From: Janibacter limosus
GTDB taxonomy: Bacteria; Actinomycetota; Actinomycetes; Actinomycetales; Dermatophilaceae
Direction: 5' to 3'
Length of the DNA: 64,000 nt
Assembly (NCBI RefSeq): GCF_004295485.1
Contig: NZ_CP036164.1
Coordinates: 992,001-1,056,000, forward strand
The translations under genes and the position numbers were made by a program. Below the pieces are notes generated by a model. That model had not been told where the DNA came from. It saw only the letters and a list, made by a program, of their open reading frames with translations, and did not search any database. Within the stretch, counting starts at the first letter, position 1. The number at the start of each line of letters is the position of its first letter. Below, in pieces: positions 10,943-21,705 of this stretch.

Positions 10943-11787
10943 CCACGGCCAAGGCGCCCCGCGGCGAGATCGAGTGGAGTCGACGCGCGATCCTCAATGT
11001 GGTCAACGTCCTTGCCGTGCACGCCGAGTCGTTGACGCTCGTCGGTGCGCATGCGGTCCTGCTGCGGACGATGGACCTTGATGTGCCGCGGATGCCGACG
11101 GGTGATGGCGATCTGGGGGTGACTCCCGGTCTGGTCGGCGACCTTCCCAGCATCGAGGCGTTGCTGACCGACGCCGGGTATGAGCATCGATCGACGGCGC
11201 GTCCTGGTCTGTGGGGACGGGAGCCCTATGAGGAGTTCGACGGCAGCCAGTCCTTCCGCGAAAAGATCGATCTGCTCGCTCCGCACGGTCTCTCCGGCAC
11301 GACCAGTCGCACCAGGCGTGGCGTTCCGGTCCTGCAACCAGCGCACGGCAAGCTGGCGGTCGGCAATGTTCTCGGTCTAGAGCTCTGCGCATTCAACCGA
11401 TCCACCATGACGATCGCCGACCTTGCGGACCCGGGGCTCTCGGCTGAGATCCACGTGGCAGACATCCCGGCGCTCATTCTGGCCAAGGGGTCGAAGATCG
11501 GCGAGCGGCTCCGCGAGCCACGCAAGGGAGCAGTCCGCGACAAGGACCTCGGTGACCTGTGGCGGCTGATGGCGTCAGCAGATCCTGGTGAGACGGTCCC
11601 CGTGATCGAGCATTTCGTGGACCATCCAGAGATTGGTGCCGACGTTCGGCAGAGCGTCGCGTGGACCGCTGCCGTGTTGCGTGATCCGGTGAGCGTCGAG
11701 CGAGCCAAGTCGACGTTCGACACCTTCGTCGACCCCGCTGCCATCGACAGCGTCTTCGGCCGGTGGCATGCAGCGTTGAGGACGTGA
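10939..11787 (+). CDS. AbiEii-like nucleotidyltransferase, putative toxin
   Basis: 282 aa, start ATG 10939 coupled to the antitoxin stop (ATGA). The N-terminal part reads LVGAHAVLLR then TGDGDLGV, matching the GG/GxxAxxLH...T-x-D-x-D-L layout of AbiEii/DNA-polymerase-beta-like nucleotidyltransferases, whose two acidic residues hold Mg2+. A second conserved patch, RKGAVRDKDLGDLWRL, corresponds to the R...KD..DL motif of the family. AbiEii toxins modify tRNA with nucleotides and stop growth; whether this one does is untested. The usual Gly-Gly pair appears as VG-AH here, so activity should not be assumed. A copy of the asd hairpin follows. Confidence 0.78.
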   Translation: MTTAKAPRGEIEWSRRAILNVVNVLAVHAESLTLVGAHAVLLRTMDLDVPRMPTGDGDLGVTPGLVGDLPSIEALLTDAGYEHRSTARPGLWGREPYEEFDGSQSFREKIDLLAPHGLSGTTSRTRRGVPVLQPAHGKLAVGNVLGLELCAFNRSTMTIADLADPGLSAEIHVADIPALILAKGSKIGERLREPRKGAVRDKDLGDLWRLMASADPGETVPVIEHFVDHPEIGADVRQSVAWTAAVLRDPVSVERAKSTFDTFVDPAAIDSVFGRWHAALRT

Positions 11788-11845
11788 CTGTAGGCGCTCA
11801 CCGAGGCCGAACCGGTGAGCGCCGCTCGTCGTCCTCAGCCCACGT

Positions 11846-11886
11846 CGAAGGGGGTCGCTCACCGTCATGGTGAGCGACCCCCTTCG
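11846..11886 (+). terminator. Terminator hairpin, copy 2 of the asd hairpin
   Basis: An 18-bp perfect stem (11846-11863 with 11869-11886) around GTCAT. It is identical to the asd terminator except for one loop base, including flanking bases CCCACGT. It would end the toxin transcript. Confidence 0.8.
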
Positions 11887-11925
11887 CAGCGGGCGGCCCG
11901 GTGTTTCACATGCCGTCAACGTCCT

Positions 11926-12018
11926 GATGGTTGTGTGTTGAACCGGTAGCCCTGGCTGCCGGCAGCCCTGTCTGGGCCACGCCGGCACGTGGGGCTACCG
12001 GTTCAACACACAACCATC
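11926..12018. repeat. 93-bp element with 27-bp perfect inverted repeats
   Basis: Arms 11926-11952 and 11992-12018 are exact reverse complements over 27 bp (starting GATGGTTGTGTGTTG). The 39-nt centre contains a second small palindrome, GCTGCCGGCAGC. It lies between the convergent toxin gene and uspA, so it could be a long bidirectional terminator for the uspA side, or a MITE-like remnant. The arms are clearly poorer in GC than the surroundings. No target-site duplication is obvious. Confidence 0.8.
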
Positions 12019-12022
12019 TGCG

Positions 12023-12415
12023 TCAGCGGGGCGGCTTGACCGCCAGCACCGGGCACCCGGCGTCGAGCAGGATCCGCTGGGCCGTCGACCCGAGCAACAG
12101 CTTGCCGACGGGGGTGCGGTGGCGCAGCCCGATGACGATGAGCGAGGCCTTGACCCGCTCGGCCTCCTCGAGGATCAGGTCGGCGATGTCCGGCCCCATC
12201 GGCTGGGAGACCTCGTGCTCGACGCCCGACTCCTCGAGCCGGCGCTGCAGCTCCTCGATCGCGGTGTTGGAGCCGTAGCGGGTGTCGACGAAGGCGTCGC
12301 CCTTGGTCGCGTTGACCAGGAGCACCGACTCGCCGCGCAGCCTGGCCTCGGCCAGCCCGCGCTCGAGGGCCTGGGTGCTGGCGGGCTCCGGGGTGAAGCC
12401 GATGACGATCGTCAT
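12023..12415 (-). CDS. Universal stress protein (UspA family), coupled to tctA
   Basis: 130 aa single USP domain. It begins MTIVIGFTP and ends with [19 protein letters not shown] and CPVLAV, the family's nucleotide-binding end; the first Gly of the canonical G-x2-G is kept but the second is not (GLRH), so ATP binding is uncertain. The ATG at 12415 overlaps the tctA stop (ATGA). Membership in the tctCBA operon suggests a role tied to citrate/tricarboxylate uptake, as with USP domains fused or linked to other transporters. It lies next to the 27-bp inverted repeat. Confidence 0.85.
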   Translation of the reverse strand: MTIVIGFTPEPASTQALERGLAEARLRGESVLLVNATKGDAFVDTRYGSNTAIEELQRRLEESGVEHEVSQPMGPDIADLILEEAERVKASLIVIGLRHRTPVGKLLLGSTAQRILLDAGCPVLAVKPPR

Positions 12416-13923
12416 GCTGATACCTCCGTGGTCGTGGTGTCCTTGCGGCCCCGGACGGCACCGGCGACCGCCATGCCGATGGCGCCGAGGGCGATGATGG
12501 CGTAGACGATGATCGCGGTGGGCTCGCTGACGAGGCCGCCCCAGTCGCCGCTCGACAGGAGCAGCGTCTTGCGCATCTCCTCCTCGACGCGCGGGCCGAG
12601 GATGACGCCGATGATGAGCGGCAGCACGGGGACGCCGAAGCGTCGCATGCCCAGGCCGACGAGGCCGAAGAAGAGCAGCAGCGCCAGGTCGAACCACTGC
12701 AGATTGACCGCGAGCGCACCCAGCGAGGCGAAGAAGAGGATGCCCGCATAGAGGTAGGGCCGCGGAGTCTGCAGGAGCTTGGCCCACAGCGGCGCCAGCG
12801 GCAGGTTGAGCACCAGCAGCAGGAAGTTGCCGATGAAGAGGCTCGCGATGAGGGTCCACACGAGCGTGCTCTCCGACTCGAAGAGCGCCGGGCCGGGCTG
12901 GATGCCGTAGCCCATCATCGCCGCGAGCATGATCGCCGCCGTCGCGTTGGTCGGGAGCCCGAGCGCCAGCATGGGTACGAGCGTCCCTGCGGCAGAAGCG
13001 TTGTTGGCGGCCTCCGGGCCGGCGACACCCTCGATGGCGCCGTGACCGAACTCCTCGGGGTGCTTGGACAGCTTGCGCTCGGTGACATACGACAAGAAGG
13101 TCGGCAGCTCGGCGCCACCGGCCGGGACGGCGCCGAAGGGGAAGCCGAAGGCGGTGCCGCGCAGCCACGGCTTCCAGGAGCGCTTGAAGTCGTCCTTGCC
13201 CATCCACGGGCGACCGACGGGGATGATCTCCTGCGGGCGACGCCGCAGGAAGGCCGCGACCCACAGCGCCTCGCCGATGGCGAAGATCGCCACAGCCACG
13301 ACGACGATGTCGATCCCGTCGCCCAGGAGCGGGATGCCGAAGATCATCCGGCTCTGACCCGTGAGGGAGTCGATGCCGACGATGCCGATCGCGAGTCCGA
13401 GGAAGAGTCCGATGAAGCCGCGCAGCTTGGAGCTGCCGAGGACCGCGGTGACGGCGACGAGCGCCAGCACCATGATTGCGAGGTAGGACGGGTCGCCCAG
13501 CTTGACCGCCTGGACGGCGATCCAGGGGGCGAAGAAGGTGAGCAGCGTCGTGCCGATGGCACCAGCGATGAAGGAGCCGAACGCCGCCGTGGCCAGCGCT
13601 TGTGCGGCTCTGCCCGCCTTGGCCATCTTGTTGCCCTCGATGGCCGTGATGACCGACGAGGACTCGCCGGGGGTGTTGAGCAGGATCGAGGTCGTCGACC
13701 CGCCGTACATGCCGCCGTAGTAGATGCCGGCGAACATGATGAAGGCACTGGCAGGCTCGACGTTGTAGGTGATCGGCAGCAGCAAGGCCACGGTCATGGC
13801 CGGACCGATGCCGGGCAGGACGCCGACGGCGGTGCCCAGCAGGACGCCGACGCAGGCGAAGAGCAGGTTGGTGGGGGTGATGGCGGCACCGAAGCCGTCC
13901 ATCAGGTTGTTGAGGTTGTCCAT
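12412..13923 (-). CDS. tctA: Tripartite tricarboxylate transporter, large membrane subunit TctA
   Basis: 503 aa with about 12 membrane helices, the large subunit of a TTT-family importer driven by the ion gradient. Signatures include [11 protein letters not shown] near residue 35, [22 protein letters not shown], and a matching second half ([13 protein letters not shown]), reflecting the internal duplication of the family. ATG 13923 shares one base with the tctB stop (TGATG). The substrate may be citrate or another carboxylate, supplied by the TctC lipoprotein. Confidence 0.95.
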   Translation of the reverse strand: MDNLNNLMDGFGAAITPTNLLFACVGVLLGTAVGVLPGIGPAMTVALLLPITYNVEPASAFIMFAGIYYGGMYGGSTTSILLNTPGESSSVITAIEGNKMAKAGRAAQALATAAFGSFIAGAIGTTLLTFFAPWIAVQAVKLGDPSYLAIMVLALVAVTAVLGSSKLRGFIGLFLGLAIGIVGIDSLTGQSRMIFGIPLLGDGIDIVVVAVAIFAIGEALWVAAFLRRRPQEIIPVGRPWMGKDDFKRSWKPWLRGTAFGFPFGAVPAGGAELPTFLSYVTERKLSKHPEEFGHGAIEGVAGPEAANNASAAGTLVPMLALGLPTNATAAIMLAAMMGYGIQPGPALFESESTLVWTLIASLFIGNFLLLVLNLPLAPLWAKLLQTPRPYLYAGILFFASLGALAVNLQWFDLALLLFFGLVGLGMRRFGVPVLPLIIGVILGPRVEEEMRKTLLLSSGDWGGLVSEPTAIIVYAIIALGAIGMAVAGAVRGRKDTTTTEVSA

Positions 13924-14453
13924 CAGAGGATCCCGTCCAGGATGCCCGCGGGGAGCGGGACGCCGAGGCCGACGTAGAAGGCGTAGAAGCTGCCGACCGA
14001 CAGCGCGGTGCCGATGGCCAGGTCACGTAGCCAGGTGCGGCTGCCGAGGGTCAGGGAGCAGCCGGCGAAGAAGAGCGCGCCGGCGATCGCCCAGCCGAGC
14101 AGGTCGACGGTGGCGATGAGGAAGACGAAGACGCCCACCAGCTTGGCCACGGTGAGCCACTCGGCTCGTTGGTCGAGGTCGACGTCCTCGCCCCCTTCCT
14201 CCTCGGGGATGGAGCCGCGCAGGATCGCGATGCTCAGCAGGGCTGCAGTGAGGTAGAGCATCCCGGCGATGAACCAGGGGAAGAACTTCGGCCCGACCGG
14301 GTCGGTCTCGGCGAAGTCGTTGCGCAGGCCGGCCGCGTCGACGACGAGCAAGGTCGCGACGATGACGAGGAAGGCCACGACGAGGAACTGGGCCAGGTCG
14401 CGGCGCCGCTCGGGCGCCGCCGGTGGGGTGGTGGTCTGGATGGTGTCGCTCAC
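13923..14453 (-). CDS. tctB: Tripartite tricarboxylate transporter, small membrane subunit TctB
   Basis: 176 aa with four predicted membrane helices (starting [16 protein letters not shown]), typical of TctB. GTG 14453 overlaps the tctC stop by 4 nt. An acidic cytosolic loop ([10 protein letters not shown]) separates helices 2 and 3. The poorly conserved family member is identified by size, topology and its place between TctC and TctA. Confidence 0.92.
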   Translation of the reverse strand: MSDTIQTTTPPAAPERRRDLAQFLVVAFLVIVATLLVVDAAGLRNDFAETDPVGPKFFPWFIAGMLYLTAALLSIAILRGSIPEEEGGEDVDLDQRAEWLTVAKLVGVFVFLIATVDLLGWAIAGALFFAGCSLTLGSRTWLRDLAIGTALSVGSFYAFYVGLGVPLPAGILDGIL

Positions 14454-15439
14454 AGCAGGCCCAGCTCCTTCAGGGTGGTCTCGACGCGCTCGTCCTGCGA
14501 GGTGAGGAAGTCGCCGAACTCGTCCCCGGTCATCCAGGCATCGGTCCAGTTGTTGAGCTTCAACGCGTCCTTCCACGCCTGGCTGCCGTGCATCTGCTGC
14601 AGCAGGCCGATGAGCTGGTCGCGACGCTCGGACGGGATGCCGGGGGGTGCCAGCACGCCACGCCAGTTGATGAAGGTCAGGTCGACGTCCGACTCCTTCA
14701 GCGTGGGAGCGTCGATGCCTGGCACCCGCTCCTCGCCGGAGGTCGCGAGGACCTTGACCTGCCCCTTCTTGATCTGCTCGGCGTACTCGCCGAGGCCGCT
14801 CATGCCGGCCTTGATCTTCGAGCCGAGCAGGGCCGGCAGGAGATCGCCGCCGCCGTCGTAGGTGATGTAGTTGACCTCGCGGGGGTCGATGTCGACCGCC
14901 TTCGCGAACTCCATGGGGAAGAGGTGGTCGGGGCCGCCGGGGGAGGACCCGCCGCCGATGCTCACGGCCTTGGGGTCCTTCTTCCACGCGTCGATGAGGC
15001 TCTTGATGTCCTTGTGGGGCGAGTCCGTCGGGACGATGACACCCTCCGACTCCTGGATGAGCCGGGCGAGGGGCGTCATGCCCGAGACACGAGTCTGCGA
15101 CTTGTTGGTGAAGGTCGCGCCGACGACGCCCAGCCCCATGGCCATCATGAGGTCCTCGTTGCCGCGCTCGTTGGCCAGCCGCGCCATGGCGACGGTCCCG
15201 CCGGCGCCGATGATGTTGAAGACCTCGAAGCGGCTGGTGATCCCGGTGTCCTCCATGACCCGCACGGCGGCACGACCGGTGAGGTCGTAGCCGCCGCCGG
15301 GGGAGTTGGGGATCATCATGCGCAGCCGGGTGGACCCCGCGTCGTCACCCCGGGTCACCCCGCACGCAGCGAGCGAAGGGAGGGCGAGGGCTCCGAGGGA
15401 GGCCATCAGGAGGGTGCGGCGTCGGGGACCGGGGGACAT
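14450..15439 (-). CDS. tctC: Tripartite tricarboxylate transporter, substrate-binding lipoprotein TctC
   Basis: 329 aa. ATG 15439 gives a good lipoprotein signal: basic MSPGPRRR, hydrophobic stretch, lipobox LAAC. The mature protein has the Bug/TctC fold, with the ligand-loop pattern MIPNSPGGGYDLTGRA and later SIGGGSSPGGPDH. It captures a carboxylate outside the membrane for TctAB. First gene of the tctCBA-uspA operon, divergent from the CitA-type sensor kinase across about 100 bp, so the kinase pair probably controls it. Confidence 0.94.
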   Translation of the reverse strand: MSPGPRRRTLLMASLGALALPSLAACGVTRGDDAGSTRLRMMIPNSPGGGYDLTGRAAVRVMEDTGITSRFEVFNIIGAGGTVAMARLANERGNEDLMMAMGLGVVGATFTNKSQTRVSGMTPLARLIQESEGVIVPTDSPHKDIKSLIDAWKKDPKAVSIGGGSSPGGPDHLFPMEFAKAVDIDPREVNYITYDGGGDLLPALLGSKIKAGMSGLGEYAEQIKKGQVKVLATSGEERVPGIDAPTLKESDVDLTFINWRGVLAPPGIPSERRDQLIGLLQQMHGSQAWKDALKLNNWTDAWMTGDEFGDFLTSQDERVETTLKELGLL

Positions 15440-15543
15440 GTCGGGCACGCCTTCGTGTGGATGGTGAAAGATGGGCACGCCCCGATGGTGACCTCTCGCT
15501 GTGCCCCGCGTCACCATTGCGGTCACAAAGGAGGTTGTGGTCT

Positions 15544-17142
15544 TTGCGGTCCCGTTCGCGTCGGTGGAGTCTCGCGGCCCAGTTCCTCGTCTGGCAGCTC
15601 CTGGCCCTTCTGCTCGTGCTCGGCGTCGTCGCCGCCATCACCGTCCAGCAGTCCACCGAGGACTTCCGCTCGTCCCGCCAGACGCGGATGCTCGCCGTGG
15701 CCGAGTCGCTGGCGGCGACCCCGGTGGTCCGGTCCGAGCTGGTCGAAGGGGGTAACCGTCGCGCTCTCGAGGGACAGATCGGGCGGGCCGCGAGCCTGTC
15801 CGGTGCACGTCGGGTCCAGCTCGTTGGCCTCGACGGGCGGGTGGCGGCGTCCACGGACGCCTCGGAGACCGGGACGCTCGCGACACTGGGCACGCCGGTG
15901 GGCGATGGGCGTTCGTGGTCCGGGGACCTGCGCCTCGACGGGGAGGACACGGTGGGCGGGCAGGCCCCGGTCATCGGCGACGACCAGCAGGTCCTCGGGA
16001 CGGCGCTGGTCGTCGAGGACTACCCGTCGTGGTCGGAGCGGCTGCTGGACGCGGCACCGGACCTGCTGCTCTTCCTCGGGGCGGCTGCGGCGCTGGGGGT
16101 GACCGGTGCCTTCGGCCTCTCCCGCCTGATCCGTCGACAGACTCGTGGCCTGGAGCCGGCAGACATCGCTCGACTCGCCGACCACCAGGAGGCCCTGCTC
16201 ACCGGGATCCACGAAGGCGTCATCGGGGTCAACGGCGTCGGGGTGATGACTCTCGTCAACACCTCTGCCCAAGAGCTGCTCGGCCTGACGGAGGGCGACG
16301 TCGGCCGGCCGGTGACGGACCTGCACCTGCACCACGGGGTGGCGGCCTTCCTCGGAGAGGACGGTGACAGCGATCCCACGCTCATCGTCGTCGAGGACCG
16401 CACCCTCGTGCTGACCCGACGGCGCACCTTCTTCGACGGCCGCGCGGTCGGCACGGTGACGACGATGGTCGACCGCAGCGACCTGCTCGCCCTGCAGAGC
16501 CAGGTCTCGGCGCAGGCGAGCATCACCGACGCGTTGCGTGCCCAGACCCACGAGTTCGACAACCGCCTGCACACCATCTCGGGGCTGGTGCAGCTGGCGG
16601 AGTACGACGAGGTCGTCGCGCTCATCGCCGATGTCAACCGCAGGCGCACGGAGATCAGCGACTCGGTGACCCGCCATGTCGAGGACCCGCGCGTCGCGGC
16701 GTTGCTCATCGCCAAGGTCACGGCGGCCTCTGAGGTCGGGATCGACCTGTCCGTCGAGCCGGAGTCGAGCCTCCCGCGCCTGGACCCGGCCACCGCAGCC
16801 GATGTCATCACCGTGATGGGCAACCTCATCGACAACGCGCTGGACGCCACGCGGGCCCATGGGGGCCGTGAGTCATCGGTGCGCCTGACGATGGAGCCGG
16901 GTGGCGGACCGCTAGTGCGGGTCGCGGACACGGGTCCCGGGATCGCGCCGGAGGACATCGAGCGGGTCTTCGAGCGAGGGTGGTCGACCAAGCCCATGGG
17001 TGCTGCGGGGCGGGGGATCGGGCTCGCCCTGGTCCAGGCCGTCTGCTCCCGTGGCGGGGGCCGGGTGACAGTCACCCAGGGAGACCACGGCGCCGTCTTC
17101 ACCGCATCGCTGGGTGGCGGTGGCCCGTGGGAGAGTGGATGA
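15544..17142 (+). CDS. CitA/DpiB-type sensor histidine kinase
   Basis: 532 aa if started at TTG 15544, 9 nt after AAAGGAGG (15527-15534); in-frame starts at 15457 (GTG) or 15535 (TTG) have worse spacing. Layout: membrane helix at about 10-35, extracytoplasmic Cache/PAS sensor to about 165, second helix (LLLFLGAAAALGVTGAFGL), cytosolic PAS, then a SpoOB-type dimerisation helix with the phospho-accepting His in THEFDNRLHTISGL, and an HATPase with GNLIDNALDA, DTGPGI and GRGIGLALV. This family senses citrate or C4-dicarboxylates. Divergent from tctCBA, it likely induces that operon. Confidence 0.92.
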   Translation: MRSRSRRWSLAAQFLVWQLLALLLVLGVVAAITVQQSTEDFRSSRQTRMLAVAESLAATPVVRSELVEGGNRRALEGQIGRAASLSGARRVQLVGLDGRVAASTDASETGTLATLGTPVGDGRSWSGDLRLDGEDTVGGQAPVIGDDQQVLGTALVVEDYPSWSERLLDAAPDLLLFLGAAAALGVTGAFGLSRLIRRQTRGLEPADIARLADHQEALLTGIHEGVIGVNGVGVMTLVNTSAQELLGLTEGDVGRPVTDLHLHHGVAAFLGEDGDSDPTLIVVEDRTLVLTRRRTFFDGRAVGTVTTMVDRSDLLALQSQVSAQASITDALRAQTHEFDNRLHTISGLVQLAEYDEVVALIADVNRRRTEISDSVTRHVEDPRVAALLIAKVTAASEVGIDLSVEPESSLPRLDPATAADVITVMGNLIDNALDATRAHGGRESSVRLTMEPGGGPLVRVADTGPGIAPEDIERVFERGWSTKPMGAAGRGIGLALVQAVCSRGGGRVTVTQGDHGAVFTASLGGGGPWESG

Positions 17143-17143
17143 C

Positions 17144-17845
17144 GTGGGTGCAGGACTGAGCGAGAGCGTTGACGTCGTCGTCGTGGACGACGACTTCCTC
17201 GTCGTCAAGGTGCACACCCGATTCGTCGAGAGCGTGCCCGGCTTCCGGGTGGTCGCCACGGCTGCGTCGGGGCAGGCTGCGCTCGACGCCGTGCGCGAGC
17301 ACGATCCGCACCTCGTGCTCCTGGACGTGCACCTGCCCGACATGACCGGCATCGAGGTGCTGCGCCGGCTGCGGGCCGAGGGCGCCGAGGTCGGCGTGCT
17401 CATGGTGACCGCGGCCCGTGAGGTCGAGCAGGTCCGGGCGGCCCGCAGCAGTGGGGCCTTCGGCTACCTCGTCAAGCCCTTCGGGCAGCAGGACCTGGCG
17501 GCACGTCTGGAGGACTTCCGCATCGAGCTGCAGCGGCTCGACGAGGTCGACGTCGAGGCCGCGGACCAGAGCGACATCGACGCGATCTTCGCCGGGGGAG
17601 CTGGCGGGGTCGCTGCCGGACCGGTCTTGCCCAAGGGCCTGAGTGCCGCCACGGCCGAGCTCGTCCTCGCCGCTGCACGTGACGCCCAGGACCTCTCGGC
17701 GAGTGAGTGTGCCGAGCAGGTGGGACTCTCTCGGGTCACCGCACGGCGCTACCTCGAGCACTTCGTCGGCACCGGTGCCCTCGAGGGACGCCAGCAGTAC
17801 GGCCGGGTTGGCCGACCCGAGCGCCGCTACCGACCGGCCCGGTGA
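17144..17845 (+). CDS. CitB/DpiA-type response regulator
   Basis: 233 aa from GTG 17144, placed 8 nt after GGGAGAG (17129-17135); GTG 17135 or 17114 are alternatives overlapping the kinase. Receiver domain: acidic pair VVVVDDD, phospho-acceptor Asp in LVLLDVHLPD, then T of MVTA and K of LVKPF. The C-terminal part contains a winged-helix-like DNA-binding region with SRVTARRYLEH, the usual CitB/DcuR layout. It is coupled to the kinase and presumably activates the divergent tctCBA-uspA operon. Confidence 0.92.
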   Translation: MGAGLSESVDVVVVDDDFLVVKVHTRFVESVPGFRVVATAASGQAALDAVREHDPHLVLLDVHLPDMTGIEVLRRLRAEGAEVGVLMVTAAREVEQVRAARSSGAFGYLVKPFGQQDLAARLEDFRIELQRLDEVDVEAADQSDIDAIFAGGAGGVAAGPVLPKGLSAATAELVLAAARDAQDLSASECAEQVGLSRVTARRYLEHFVGTGALEGRQQYGRVGRPERRYRPAR

Positions 17846-19762
<1,917 letters not shown>

Positions 19763-19802
19763 CCTGCGTCACCTGGAACCCAGGATTCTCGGGTGACCCG
19801 AT

Positions 19803-19849
19803 AAACCTCGCCTTCGCAAGAGTTTGAAGCTCTTGCCAAGGCGAGGTTT
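19803..19849. terminator. Terminator between leuA and the convergent membrane-protein gene
   Basis: 20-bp arms (19803-19822 and 19830-19849) with a single mismatch, 7-nt loop TTTGAAG, followed by GTCTTGTC. Because both arms start or end in AAA/TTT it can act in both directions. Confidence 0.85.
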
Positions 19850-19886
19850 GTCTTGTCGAGCGCGCTGACGGTGGTGCTCTGCCGGG

Positions 19887-20891
19887 TCAGGCGATCCGCG
19901 CGGGATCGCGTCGGCGGTGGATGGCGGCGCCCAGGAGACTCGTGAGCAGGAGCACCACGCCTGCCACGAGGAGCGCGCCGGCCGCGCCGAGCGATCCCTC
20001 GCCGAGGTCGAAGGCCGCCTGAGTGCTCGCTGCCGTCGCTGTCGTGACCCCGACCGCCAGGTAGGGCCAGGCCCGAGTCACCGCGTAACCGGCGAGAGCG
20101 ACGGCGGCCAGCAGACCGAGGGCGATGTAGGCCGGCGTGAGGTTGTCCCAGACGCCGTACACCGCTTGGGCGGCACCCGCGGCGAGGGCTCCGGCGGTGA
20201 GGCGACCCGTCTGTCGTGTGTGGAGGTGACCCGACTCCGCGAGTGCGACGAGGGCCAGTGCTGCGACCAGCAGCAGCCCGCTGAAGAGCGCGTAGCTGAA
20301 GGACCACTCCCGGCCGCTGGCCAGAGAGGTCCCGAGGCCGACCCACGCCCCGGCCCCAGCGAGCAGCCCCACGACGGTGGGGGAGAGCAGGTAGCCCAGC
20401 AGGAGGACGGCGAGGCCCACACCAAAGCCGAAGACCTCGATCCCCGGGCCTTCGTGAGCCAGCACCTGGGTGACGACGATGTGTGCGGCCCACCCCGCCA
20501 AGGTGCCTGCGCCGACGAGCAAGGCGCCGGCCAGCCGTCGACGCGCGTCGGCCCGGGAGCTGCGGATGTGCCTGGGGCCGTGGGCGAGAGCGACGACGGC
20601 TCCAGCCGCAGCCGCGAGGAGGGCCGCAGCACCGGCCACGAGGCCGGCACGGGTGCCGGAGGTCAGCTGGGACCACTGGGTGCCGACGAAGAGGGCTGCG
20701 GCGGTGAAGACGAGCACTCCACCGACATAGGCGCTGATCTCCCCGGCCAGTCGGCCGCGCCCCGTGCTGCCCGGATCTGTGCCGCTCATGACGGTGAGCG
20801 CACGGTCACGATCTGCCGGGTCGATGATGCCTGCGGCCACGAGCTCGTCGACGGCCGTCACCGTGTGGTCTGAGTGCGGATGAGCGGACAT
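19887..20891 (-). CDS. Multi-pass membrane protein, DUF2157-like
   Basis: 334 aa from ATG 20891, preceded by GGAGG at 5 nt. After a soluble N-terminal 45 residues (VDELVAAGIIDPADRDRAL) come about ten hydrophobic helices very rich in Ala, Gly and Leu, and a short basic end (HRRRDPARIA). The N-terminal segment plus helices resembles DUF2157 membrane proteins of unknown function. Nothing in the neighbourhood points to a role. Confidence 0.75.
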   Translation of the reverse strand: MSAHPHSDHTVTAVDELVAAGIIDPADRDRALTVMSGTDPGSTGRGRLAGEISAYVGGVLVFTAAALFVGTQWSQLTSGTRAGLVAGAAALLAAAAGAVVALAHGPRHIRSSRADARRRLAGALLVGAGTLAGWAAHIVVTQVLAHEGPGIEVFGFGVGLAVLLLGYLLSPTVVGLLAGAGAWVGLGTSLASGREWSFSYALFSGLLLVAALALVALAESGHLHTRQTGRLTAGALAAGAAQAVYGVWDNLTPAYIALGLLAAVALAGYAVTRAWPYLAVGVTTATAASTQAAFDLGEGSLGAAGALLVAGVVLLLTSLLGAAIHRRRDPARIA

Positions 20892-20986
20892 GGGATCCTC
20901 CTGCCCTGATGGGGCTCGGACGAGCGCCATGACCCATCATCTCGGCGCTGCGTCGCGAGGGGCATGGGTGGGATCACTCACCCGGC

Positions 20987-21610
20987 TCAGCGGACTCCGG
21001 CCACGCGGAACTGGATCGAGACGCGGGGCCCGACGGCGGCCGAGGTCTTGGGCACCGCGTGGTCCCAGGTGCGCTGGCAGGCACCGCCCATGACGACGAG
21101 GTCGCCGTGGCCGAGGGCGACGCGCTGCGAGCGGCCGCCATCGCGGGGACGCAGGGCGAGGTGGCGGGCCGAGCCCAGCGAGACGATCGCGACCATCGTG
21201 TCCTGATCGCGACTGCGCCCGATCCGGTCACCGTGCCAGGCGACGGAGTCCTCCCCGTGGCGGTACAGGCACAGCCCGGCGGTGACGAAGGGCTCGCCGA
21301 GCTCAGCCGCGTAGTGCTGCGAGAGCCGCTCGCGCATGTCGGTGAGCAGCGGGTGGGGGAGGGACTCCCCTTCGCCGTAGAAGCAGGTCAGGCGCGGCAC
21401 GTCGACGACCGAGTCGTACATCTGCCGGCGCTCGGCCCGCCACGGCACTTCGTGCAGCAGCGTGTCGAGCACTTGGTCGCTGCCGCAGGCCCAGCCCGGC
21501 ACCAGGTCGAGCCACGCGGTCTCGTCGAGGAAGCGTCGGTGGCGTCGCTCGAGGTCGCCGAGCGTGGGGGAGTCAGCCGTGTCGAAGAGCGAGGACTGGA
21601 GCGCCAGCAT
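20987..21610 (-). CDS. alkB: AlkB-like 2OG-Fe(II) dioxygenase (DNA alkylation repair)
   Basis: 207 aa. Oxidative demethylase family removing methyl groups such as 1-meA and 3-meC from DNA/RNA. Iron ligands: H and D in AWHGD and the distal His in WDHAVPK; 2-oxoglutarate is held by R of RVSIQFR near the end. RLTCFYGEG is the nucleotide-recognition segment of AlkB-type proteins. The ATG at 21610 faces recO across a 95-nt divergent gap. Closest in style to short actinobacterial AlkB homologues. Confidence 0.9.
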   Translation of the reverse strand: MLALQSSLFDTADSPTLGDLERRHRRFLDETAWLDLVPGWACGSDQVLDTLLHEVPWRAERRQMYDSVVDVPRLTCFYGEGESLPHPLLTDMRERLSQHYAAELGEPFVTAGLCLYRHGEDSVAWHGDRIGRSRDQDTMVAIVSLGSARHLALRPRDGGRSQRVALGHGDLVVMGGACQRTWDHAVPKTSAAVGPRVSIQFRVAGVR

Positions 21611-21693
21611 GCATCGAGGCTAGCACCAGGTCGAACGCATGTTCGAGACTCAGGCGTCGGCGTGGGGGTGCGTGTCGTGTCGGTACGAAGGGG

Positions 21694-21699
21694 GACAAT
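21694..21699 (+). promoter_or_regulatory. Leaderless -10 element of recO
   Basis: GACAAT followed by 6 nt and the GTG start of recO; no Shine-Dalgarno is present. Confidence 0.45.
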
Positions 21700-21705
21700 G
21701 AGCCA

